Shown here one piece after another: positions 1 through 5,250 of a DNA stretch of 10,335 nt. This stretch comes from an uncultured Clostridia bacterium (lineage in GTDB: Bacteria > Bacillota > Clostridia > Oscillospirales > Ruminococcaceae). Both the position numbers and the translations under genes were made by a program. The DNA is taken from the NCBI GenBank assembly GCA_947588775.1, contig CANPZQ010000073.1, forward strand, positions 1 to 10,335, in the 5' to 3' direction. The notes beneath the pieces were generated by a model. The model made no database searches and was not told where the DNA came from. It was given only the letters and a program-made list of their open reading frames with translations. The stretch's first letter is position 1; every line of letters starts with the position of its first letter.

Positions 1-324
1 AACGTACATCATTATTATAAATGCGTTTCGGTCAAGAAGAAGCGCGCCGAATGCCATAAAAAACCTGTCAAAAAGGACTGGATAGAAGATTTGGTAGTCA
101 ACGAAACTATGAAGATGCTAAACGATGATAAATGCTTAACTGCACCAAACCTTCAAAAAAATCACCCGGTTAAGGGTGATTTCTTTTTTATGCGCGGAAA
201 TTGTGTCCGCAGTCGTGGCAGTAGTAAATTTTTCTGCGGTTGGAGAACCACCGGTTGCATTGCCAGACATGCCCTTTTTTCGCAATTGCATGGACTATTG
301 CCATCCACCAGTCGTAGAACATAA
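1..324 (+). pseudogene. 3' remnant of a large serine recombinase (zinc beta-ribbon region), partial and broken
   Basis: The frame is open from base 1 and begins upstream of the window. Residues 1-44 read as the zinc beta-ribbon and following helix of phage/ICE-type large serine recombinases: HYYKC, a basic stretch, a second Cys (AECHKK), then KPVKKDWIEDLVV and NETMKMLNDD. Intact family members continue from here into a long coiled-coil C-terminal region. In this window the resemblance stops near base 135, and the frame then runs through a terminator and antisense to the next gene before its stop at 322-324. The tail after base 135 is therefore probably not meaningful protein. I infer a deletion or recombination scar that removed the recombinase C-terminus, leaving a relic of an integrative element. 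The family call is fairly safe; whether the upstream part is intact cannot be seen. Confidence 0.7.
155..189. terminator. Bidirectional intrinsic terminator between recombinase relic and zinc-ribbon gene
   Basis: A perfect 9-bp stem (AAATCACCC at 159-167 with GGGTGATTT at 174-182) encloses a 6-nt loop. It is followed by six T on the plus strand (184-189) and by a T-run on the minus strand (A tract at 155-160). It sits directly after the stop codon of the minus-strand gene at 188 and most probably ends that transcript. Confidence 0.8.
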
Positions 325-475
325 AAATCATTATTCCGATTCCCCATTTAATCATTAACCAAAAAATGTAGATAAATCCGAACAAAATGGTGTAAAGACA
401 TCCGTGCTTGCTCGTTTCTCCGGACAGCTGCACATTTGTGCTTCCGCATTTCGGACATTTGACGTTAATGCCCAT
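188..475 (-). CDS. Small zinc-ribbon membrane protein, function unknown
   Basis: This 95-residue protein has CPKCG near its N-terminus (residues ~7-11) and CHDCGHNF at its C-terminus (~86-93). Together these could form one four-Cys zinc ribbon. Between the halves lies a strongly hydrophobic, aromatic stretch (about residues 28-57, LYTILFGFIYIFWLM through IMIFMFYDWW) that is one long or two short membrane segments. Small proteins with this split-ribbon plan are common near mobile elements in Firmicutes, but I know of no assigned role. A longer reading from 508 is possible. I chose the ATG at 475 because an AAGGGAGGG ribosome binding site (481-489) lies 7 nt upstream, and the longer start would fall within that leader segment. 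The gene has its own promoter (649-677) and a leader with a terminator-like hairpin just before the ribosome binding site. It lies antisense to the recombinase relic's tail and may be cargo of that decayed element. Confidence 0.72.
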   Translation of the reverse strand: MGINVKCPKCGSTNVQLSGETSKHGCLYTILFGFIYIFWLMIKWGIGIMIFMFYDWWMAIVHAIAKKGHVWQCNRWFSNRRKIYYCHDCGHNFRA

Positions 476-494
476 GTTTTTCCCTCCCTTCAAC

Positions 495-522
495 AAAAAA
501 GTGCGCAACCGAAGCTACGCAC
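495..522 (-). terminator. Intrinsic terminator in the leader, just before the zinc-ribbon gene's ribosome binding site
   Basis: On the minus strand GUGCGUAGC (522-514) pairs along all nine positions with GUUGCGCAC (509-501), including two G-U pairs, closing a UUCG tetraloop. Six U follow (500-495). It lies only ~5 nt before the AAGGGAGGG ribosome binding site, so it would stop transcription before the coding region unless overridden. Confidence 0.72.
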
Positions 523-642
523 GAAAAACGCATAGCCTCTATGCTGCGACACATCTTTTACGCCATAAGGGTGCAAAAACGAGGATGCATTTTTACCGAT
601 GTAAAATGCACCGTTATGGCTTAAAATATTCAGATGTGTCGC
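495..642 (-). ncRNA. Structured leader or small RNA upstream of the zinc-ribbon gene (candidate attenuator)
   Basis: Reading the minus strand from the predicted transcription start near 642, the first ~97 nt form a long hairpin. The 11-bp arms 632-642 and 546-556 are perfectly complementary. Inside, 614-620 pairs with 562-568 and 607-612 with 570-575. A competing inner pairing (601-610 with 586-596) uses the same TGCA. Next come a 6-bp hairpin (530-544) followed by five U, and a 9-bp hairpin with a UUCG loop (501-522) followed by six U. The 3' arm of the first small hairpin (530-536) can instead pair with the 5' arm of the terminator (514-520), the geometry expected of an antiterminator. This could be a cis-acting attenuator for the gene at 188-475 or a free-standing ~150-nt RNA with some read-through. 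I do not recognise a known RNA class. Confidence 0.5.
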
Positions 643-648
643 AAATAC

Positions 649-677
649 ATTATAACATATAACTTTTAAATTTGCAA
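649..677 (-). promoter_or_regulatory. Sigma-A-type promoter for the leader RNA / zinc-ribbon gene
   Basis: On the minus strand a -35 TTGCAA (672-677) is separated by 17 nt from a perfect -10 TATAAT (649-654). The predicted start is near 642, exactly where the long hairpin of the leader begins. Confidence 0.7.
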
Positions 678-774
678 TACTTTTTGATGAGGCGAAAGGC
701 ACAAGCGGAAAGGACGAGATTTGTACAGATTGCCTTAAAATACTTTGCGAAAAGAGCCTTCACCACTCTTTCTC

Positions 775-803
775 TTGACTGCGCCCGGAAAATATGCTAT
801 ATT
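775..803 (+). promoter_or_regulatory. Sigma-A-type promoter for the DUF4867 gene
   Basis: TTGACT (775-780), a 17-nt spacer, then TATATT (798-803). The predicted start near 810 leaves a short ~30-nt untranslated leader. The ~100 bases between this promoter and the divergent one at 649-677 show no clear operator or gene. Confidence 0.75.
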
Positions 804-838
804 ATTCTTGAGAAATTTCTCGGAAAGGATGACGATTT

Positions 839-1462
839 ATGAAAATTTATTCGGTTTACGACAGGGAATTTGCCCCTTACGGGAAGGTTTTGGAAGGCTT
901 CGACACCGCCTGCCTCGTAGGCGCGATGAAAAAAATCCCTCTGCCGGCGGAAGGAACCGCCTATGAGCCGAGCATTGTCGGACTTGAGGCGACCTGCGTC
1001 TATGGCGACCTCCAGAACAGAGCCTACGGCGGTATGCCCATTCAGCTCGGAATGTGCTGGGGCCATAACACTAAACTCAACTGCCTTGAATATCACCGCG
1101 ACAGCGAGGTAAATGTCGGCGATACCGACTTCGTCCTCCTTCTCGCGAAGCAGGAGGAAATTATCGACGGCGTTCTCGATACCTCCGTCGTAAAGGCGTT
1201 CAAGGTCCCTGCGGGCGTTGCGGTAGAGGTATACGCCACTACCCTGCATTATGCGCCCTGCCACGTCAACGCCGAGGGCTTCCGCGTAGCGGTTGCTCTT
1301 CCGAGGGGAACGAACACCGAAAAGCCCGCGTTTGAGCCCAAGTGCTTCGAGGATAAGCTCCTCACCGCCCGCAACAAGTGGCTCATCGCCCATGCCGATT
1401 CGAGCGAAGCCAAAAACGGCGCGTATGTCGGCCTTGTCGGGGAAAATATCGATATTGCCTGA
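839..1462 (+). CDS. DUF4867 family protein (cupin-like)
   Basis: The whole 207-residue sequence matches the plan of DUF4867 proteins as I know them, from the opening MKIYSVYDREFAPYGKVLEG onward. The family is predicted to have a cupin-like beta-barrel. Candidate metal or substrate ligands are H76, H86 and E90 (LEYHRDSEVNVG) in a first motif and H137 and H142 (TLHYAPCH) in a second, matching the two-motif layout of cupins. It has no signal peptide or membrane segment, so it is cytoplasmic. The exact reaction is not established; a sugar or sugar-phosphate role is a guess from the fold. A GGAAAGGA ribosome binding site (822-829) lies upstream of the ATG. The gene stands alone, between its own promoter and a strong terminator, and faces the DUF1287 gene tail to tail. 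Confidence 0.85.
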   Translation: MKIYSVYDREFAPYGKVLEGFDTACLVGAMKKIPLPAEGTAYEPSIVGLEATCVYGDLQNRAYGGMPIQLGMCWGHNTKLNCLEYHRDSEVNVGDTDFVLLLAKQEEIIDGVLDTSVVKAFKVPAGVAVEVYATTLHYAPCHVNAEGFRVAVALPRGTNTEKPAFEPKCFEDKLLTARNKWLIAHADSSEAKNGAYVGLVGENIDIA

Positions 1463-1478
1463 TTCGGGAAATAAACAG

Positions 1479-1507
1479 AGCCGTCGGTTCGTCCGGCGGC
1501 TTTTTTT
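1479..1507 (+). terminator. Intrinsic terminator of the DUF4867 gene
   Basis: GCCGTCGG (1480-1487) pairs with CCGGCGGC (1493-1500), with one wobble, around a 5-nt loop. Seven T follow (1501-1507). The T tract abuts the stop codon of the convergent gene. In the other direction only a weak T-rich tail follows the stem, so termination of the opposing transcript here is uncertain. Confidence 0.88.
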
Positions 1508-2202
1508 CAGCTTATTCTGAAATGCCCGAGGATTTTTTTCTGCAATCCGAGGACGTTTTCTTCATAATTCGGGCGCAAGGGACAGCCCTCGCCGTTCGCG
1601 CCGCCGTGGTGGATAAGGTACGGCACGCCCTTTTCATTTCGCCTGTCGCTGATTATCCCGATATGCCCCTCAAAGACAACAACGTCGCCGCCCTGCCATT
1701 CGCCGATTTCCCCGAGGTCGCAGGTCAGCGAAATCGCGTGGCGTTCAAAGTATACCAAAAGGTTCCTGACGCGGCGAAAGTCGATGTTTCGGTCGCCGCA
1801 GTCGCCGTCATACGCCTCGGGAGAACGCGCAATGTCCTCGGCGACGAGCTCTTGAAGGTCGTAGCCCGCGCTTTTTAGGGCGTTCGCGACAACGTCTGTG
1901 CAAACGCCGAAGCCGTCGTCCGGCCAGCCGCCGCTGTAGTACCTGCTCTCATAAATCGGCCGCGTTGCCGTATATGCCCTTGCCCCCGCTAAAATATCCG
2001 TCTGGTCGTCGACGCCGTCGCCGTCCATGTCTGTTCGGCTTATGTAGTCCGAAATCCCGAAGTCGGCGTTCCCGTAGTATTTATTTCGGTTAATCAGCCA
2101 TCTTACCGTCAGAAATACCGCGGCAATTATAAATGCCGCCAGCGTGGCAAAAAGGATTTTTCCCGCTCTCGTAAGGCGGAATTTTCTCTTTGAAGGCCGC
2201 AA
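1507..2202 (-). CDS. Membrane-anchored DUF1287 domain protein (NlpC/P60-like fold, putative cell-wall hydrolase/amidase)
   Basis: The protein has 231 residues from a TTG start. A basic N-terminus (RPSKRKFRLTRAGK) precedes one hydrophobic segment at ~15-35, an uncleaved-anchor pattern that places the rest outside the cell. An EF-hand-like loop DMDGDGVDDQTD (~58-69) follows. The DUF1287 domain then shows GVCTDVV (Cys101), NIDFRRVRNL, GDVVVFEGHIGIISD (His180), IHH (His198/199) and a closing KKILGHFR. DUF1287 is related to NlpC/P60-type cysteine peptidases/amidases, so Cys101 and His180 are the likely catalytic pair; activity is inferred. An ATG at 2280 would extend the frame by 26 residues, but it overlaps the -35 box and lies upstream of the predicted transcription start near 2245. 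The TTG at 2202 has GGGAGG 8 nt upstream. It is a single-gene unit with an unusual repeat array before its promoter. Confidence 0.85.
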   Translation of the reverse strand: MRPSKRKFRLTRAGKILFATLAAFIIAAVFLTVRWLINRNKYYGNADFGISDYISRTDMDGDGVDDQTDILAGARAYTATRPIYESRYYSGGWPDDGFGVCTDVVANALKSAGYDLQELVAEDIARSPEAYDGDCGDRNIDFRRVRNLLVYFERHAISLTCDLGEIGEWQGGDVVVFEGHIGIISDRRNEKGVPYLIHHGGANGEGCPLRPNYEENVLGLQKKILGHFRIS

Positions 2203-2210
2203 TTTAACCA

Positions 2211-2216
2211 CCTCCC
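2211..2216 (-). promoter_or_regulatory. Ribosome binding site that fixes the TTG start of the DUF1287 gene
   Basis: GGGAGG on the minus strand lies 8 nt before the TTG at 2200-2202. No comparable site precedes the in-frame ATG at 2280. Confidence 0.75.
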
Positions 2217-2251
2217 GGCAATTTTCGGGGAAGCCTCTCCCCTGCCCTTTA

Positions 2252-2280
2252 ATTCTATTTTGCCGGAGGGCGGATGTCAA
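2252..2280 (-). promoter_or_regulatory. Sigma-A-type promoter for the DUF1287 gene
   Basis: On the minus strand a consensus TTGACA (2275-2280) is separated by 17 nt from TAGAAT (2252-2257). The predicted start near 2245 gives a ~43-nt leader to the TTG codon. Within it GGGGA and TCCCC (2227-2242) can form a small hairpin. Confidence 0.8.
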
Positions 2281-2286
2281 TATTTA

Positions 2287-2334
2287 TTAACGGTTTTTAA
2301 TAAAGACTTAATAATTTTTAATAGGGGCTTAATA
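2287..2334 (-). repeat. Five helically phased TATTAA/TTAA direct repeats upstream of the DUF1287 promoter (candidate regulator site or UP element)
   Basis: TTAA cores start at 2287, 2297, 2308, 2318 and 2329, giving spacings of 10, 11, 10 and 11 bp. Four of the five are full TATTAA on the minus strand; the one nearest the promoter is CGTTAA. The array ends 6 bp before the -35 box. One-turn spacing puts every copy on the same DNA face. OmpR/PhoB-family response regulators bind direct repeats with ~11-bp period, and A/T-rich phased tracts can also act as UP elements or curved DNA. Either role is inferred. Confidence 0.6.
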
Positions 2335-2361
2335 TTTTTTTATGATTCTTAAGAGAATATT

Positions 2362-2402
2362 AAAAAACCGCCCCCGGTTTCATGGCCGGAGGCGGATTTT
2401 TT
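2362..2402. terminator. Bidirectional intrinsic terminator, end of the ABC-DUF1854-ABC operon
   Basis: A 10-bp stem (2368-2377 with 2386-2395, one G-T wobble) encloses an 8-nt loop. On the minus strand it is followed by six T (2367-2362), just past the stop of the operon's last gene at 2407. On the plus strand a T run follows from 2397. Confidence 0.85.
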
Positions 2403-2406
2403 TGTT

Positions 2407-4623
2407 TTAGTGTACATAATTCGGGTTCCCGGTGACTTCGCGCATCTTGGTGGTCTTGCGCTGAGCCATGACGAGCTCGTAGTATACGCCTTTTTTCTTC
2501 ATAAGCTCCTCATGGGTGCCGGTTTCGGCCATTCGTCCCTTGTCGAGAACGATGAGCTTGTCGGCGTGCGACAGCGTCGAGAGGCGGTGCGCGATTGCAA
2601 TCGTCGTGCGGCCCTTGCAAAGCTCGTTCAGGCCCTCCTGAATCTGGCGTTCGGTTTCGGTGTCCAAAGAAGCCGTCGCCTCGTCGAGGATTATAATCTT
2701 CGGGTTGTGAAGGATTGCTCTTGCAATCGCTACGCGCTGGCGTTCGCCGCCCGAGAGGGTATAGCCCTTGTTTCCGACGCGGGTATTATAGCCGTCGGGG
2801 AGCTTTGTAATAAACTCGTGGCAGTGGGCGATTTTCGCAGCCTGGATTACCTCCTCAAAGGTCGCGTTCGGCTTCGCGTATGTGATATTTTCAAGAACCG
2901 TTCCCTCGAAGAGATAGGTTTCCTGCAAAACTACGCCGACCTGAGAGCGAAGGCTCTGCTGGGAGATTTTGCGAATATCCACGCCGTCTATCGTGACTGA
3001 GCCTTGGGTTACGTCGTAGAGCCTCAGAATAAGGTTTATCATCGTCGACTTTCCGACGCCCGAGTGGCCGACTATTCCGTACATCTTCCCCTGCTCGAAG
3101 TCGCAGGTTATATCCTTTAAAACGGGGTTATAAACCTTGTAGCCGAAGTATACGCCGTTGAACTTGATGTTTCCCTTTATATCGAGGTCTACGCAGTCCG
3201 CGTCGTCGCGAACGTCGGTGTTTTCCTCCAGAATCTCGAATACCTTTGACGCGCTGATTGAAACGTCGGCAAGCTGCCTCGGCAGCTGCATAAGCCAGCG
3301 CAGCGGGTTATAGAGCATTCCTATGTAGCTTGTGAAAAGCGTAAGCTCGCCCAAAGTCATTTCGCCGAAGGCGGGGATTTTTGAGAGAATCATCAGCGAG
3401 CCGAAGTAGAGAACGAAGTAGTTTCCTACCGTCATAAGGAAATCGCTGAACGGCCAAATCAGGTTCCAGACGATTTCGGCCTTAGAAGCGGCCTTCGCCC
3501 AGTTTTCGGAGGCGACGCGGTATTTCTCGATTTCCGCCTCCTCGGTTCCGCAGGTCTTTACGACCCGGATTCCGTCGAGCGCGTCATGCAGAAGCTTCGA
3601 GTGGTTGTTCGAGAACCTCCACGAACGGCCGTAGTACATATGGATAACGTTGTAGGCTCGCTTGATGATTAAAACGACAAGCGGTATCGGGACGATTGCC
3701 AGAAGCGCGAGCTTCCAGTTCATCACAAAGAGCATAACCGCGACGATTATAAGCGAGAAAATCCTTACTATCGCGTTCTTGCCGTTATCCGTAAGAAAGC
3801 TCTGGAGCTTGTTCGCGTCGTTTGAAACGCGGTTTATAAGGTCGCCGGCGGTTTTCTTTGAAATCGACGACATCGAAAGCTCGAGGGTCTTGTCGAAAAC
3901 GTCCTGCCTTAAATCCTGACCGAGGTTGAGCGAAACATAGTAGCTGCACTTCATATTCACCCAGTTAATCAGGGTATTTAAGATTATTATTCCGAACATC
4001 GCGGCGCAAAGAAGCCCGAAGCCGAGCCAGTGTGACATGTTGTGCGGGATTACATAGTCGTCGATGAGGACCTTGTTTATCTGCGGGGATAAAACGTTTA
4101 AAAGCTCGCCCAGAATCGTGCAGCCTATGGCGATTGCGAACACGCCTTTATAGGGCTTCAGCCTTCCGAAGAGCTTCGCGAAGGTCTTTACCTTTGACGC
4201 GCAGTAGGGACATTCGGTGTAGCCGTCGAGCGGCAGGCCGCATTTCGGGCATTTCGGCTCGTCGATGTCCGATTCCTCTACAAGGTGGCCGGTGGTAAGG
4301 CAGTGGTTGATTATCTTGCAGAGCTCGGCAAAGGCTATGAAGCTGTCCTGGGTGAACGCGCAGATGCATTTTTTATCGCGGTCGTCAATCTTTCCGACCA
4401 TCATCGAGCAGCCGACGAGCTGTTCGCAGGCGTATTCCTCATAGTCCGAGAAGCCGAAGCGGTCGATTTCCTCGCCGTCGATATAGACGATTATCTCGCT
4501 GTGGGTGACGGAGAGGGTTCCGTCGACCTTTTTGGCCTTGCCGTAAAGGTTGAACGGCAGGGAGTAGACATACTCCGAAAGCTCGTGGCCCTTTGGCGCA
4601 GACAGAAGCAGATTCAAAATCAC
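2407..4623 (-). CDS. ABC exporter with N-terminal soluble domain and zinc ribbon (third gene of the DUF1854 operon)
   Basis: The 738 residues have an unusual order. Residues 1-~118 form a soluble, strand-rich domain (possibly PH-like). A zinc ribbon follows at 125-141 (CPKC, nine residues, CPYC). The type IV exporter membrane domain spans about 155-455, with hydrophobic segments near 161-180, 200-221, 288-302, 305-321 and 398-415. The ATPase domain starts near 480: Walker A GHSGVGKST (519-527), Q-loop Q567, signature LSGGE (623-627), Walker B IIILDE with catalytic E648, H-loop H679. All ATPase motifs are intact. Family members are usually ~580 residues, so the extra length is the N-terminal module. 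The start is GTG at 4623, only ~3 nt after AAAGGA; TTG at codon 3 is better spaced and equally possible. The gene follows DUF1854 by 35 bp and ends the operon. It probably pairs with the exporter at 5251-7707; the substrate is unknown. Confidence 0.92.
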   Translation of the reverse strand: MILNLLLSAPKGHELSEYVYSLPFNLYGKAKKVDGTLSVTHSEIIVYIDGEEIDRFGFSDYEEYACEQLVGCSMMVGKIDDRDKKCICAFTQDSFIAFAELCKIINHCLTTGHLVEESDIDEPKCPKCGLPLDGYTECPYCASKVKTFAKLFGRLKPYKGVFAIAIGCTILGELLNVLSPQINKVLIDDYVIPHNMSHWLGFGLLCAAMFGIIILNTLINWVNMKCSYYVSLNLGQDLRQDVFDKTLELSMSSISKKTAGDLINRVSNDANKLQSFLTDNGKNAIVRIFSLIIVAVMLFVMNWKLALLAIVPIPLVVLIIKRAYNVIHMYYGRSWRFSNNHSKLLHDALDGIRVVKTCGTEEAEIEKYRVASENWAKAASKAEIVWNLIWPFSDFLMTVGNYFVLYFGSLMILSKIPAFGEMTLGELTLFTSYIGMLYNPLRWLMQLPRQLADVSISASKVFEILEENTDVRDDADCVDLDIKGNIKFNGVYFGYKVYNPVLKDITCDFEQGKMYGIVGHSGVGKSTMINLILRLYDVTQGSVTIDGVDIRKISQQSLRSQVGVVLQETYLFEGTVLENITYAKPNATFEEVIQAAKIAHCHEFITKLPDGYNTRVGNKGYTLSGGERQRVAIARAILHNPKIIILDEATASLDTETERQIQEGLNELCKGRTTIAIAHRLSTLSHADKLIVLDKGRMAETGTHEELMKKKGVYYELVMAQRKTTKMREVTGNPNYVH

Positions 4624-4658
4624 ACTTCCTTTCTATATGGTTGTATAGGTGGTGGGGG

Positions 4659-5210
4659 TTATACGAATATCTCGAGGGTTGCTATGCTCTTTTTATCGAG
4701 CTTCTCAACGTCGGGGCAGAAATACTTGTTTCCGTCGACGTCAAGGGCGTAGAGCATTTTTTCCGTGAGCATTCTGAAGTTTGAATACCAGTCGCGGATA
4801 CAGATTGTCTTTCTTCCCGAGGTCGTTTCAATATCGACAAAGATAAATCCGCGGGAGTTGTCCTTAATTGAGTAAATCTTCGTTATCTCGGGCATGTAGT
4901 ATTTATACTCCAAATACTCGTCGAGCATTTTGAACTGGTCCTCCGAGAGCTCGGCCATGTCCTTGATTACGCCGATTTCCTTGAACTCGTTGTCCTTGTT
5001 GTCGTAGGCCACGCTTATATATGTGGTCTTGGAATAAAAAGGCACAAGGCGCGTAAGACGGACGTTAAAGTAGGTTTCGCCGTTGTATTCAAGGGAGATG
5101 AAATTGCCCTCGTCCTTATAGAATCTCAGCTTCGAGCAGTCGAGAATTTCAAGGCGGTCGATTTCAAATCTCTCGTCCTCGAGAACGTTTTTCTCGGTTT
5201 TTTGTTCCAT
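4659..5210 (-). CDS. DUF1854 domain protein, partner of the flanking ABC exporters
   Basis: The 183-residue soluble protein matches DUF1854 in length and pattern: an N-terminal DRLEILDCSKLRFYKDEGNF, central EIGVIKDMAELSEDQFKMLDEYLEYKYYMPEITKIYSIKD, then FIFVDIETTSGRKTICIRDWYSNFRML and a C-terminal ALDVDGNKYFCPDVEKLD. It has no signal peptide, membrane segment or catalytic motif I can name. DUF1854 genes are known to lie beside ABC transporter genes, and some databases label both as cyanophycin-metabolism-associated. Here the gene sits between two exporter genes with gaps of 40 and 35 bp, so co-translation and a shared complex are likely. A regulatory or adaptor role is inferred. The ATG at 5210 is preceded by AGAGG at 7-nt spacing. 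Confidence 0.85.
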   Translation of the reverse strand: MEQKTEKNVLEDERFEIDRLEILDCSKLRFYKDEGNFISLEYNGETYFNVRLTRLVPFYSKTTYISVAYDNKDNEFKEIGVIKDMAELSEDQFKMLDEYLEYKYYMPEITKIYSIKDNSRGFIFVDIETTSGRKTICIRDWYSNFRMLTEKMLYALDVDGNKYFCPDVEKLDKKSIATLEIFV

Positions 5211-5250
5211 AATCCTGCCTCTTTTCTTTTTATGAATTGGGAATAGGGGT

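Noticed and set aside
490..702. 70-residue minus-strand open frame spanning the leader of the zinc-ribbon gene
   Set aside because: It would start upstream of the promoter's -35 box and reads through the hairpins and terminator; no ribosome binding site.
797..1393. 198-residue open frame on the minus strand opposite the DUF4867 gene
   Set aside because: It is antisense to a recognisable family gene, has no ribosome binding site or family resemblance, and reads as a codon-bias shadow.
1378..1878. 166-residue plus-strand frame crossing the DUF4867 terminator into the DUF1287 gene
   Set aside because: It runs through a strong terminator and antisense to a clear domain; composition is shadow-like.
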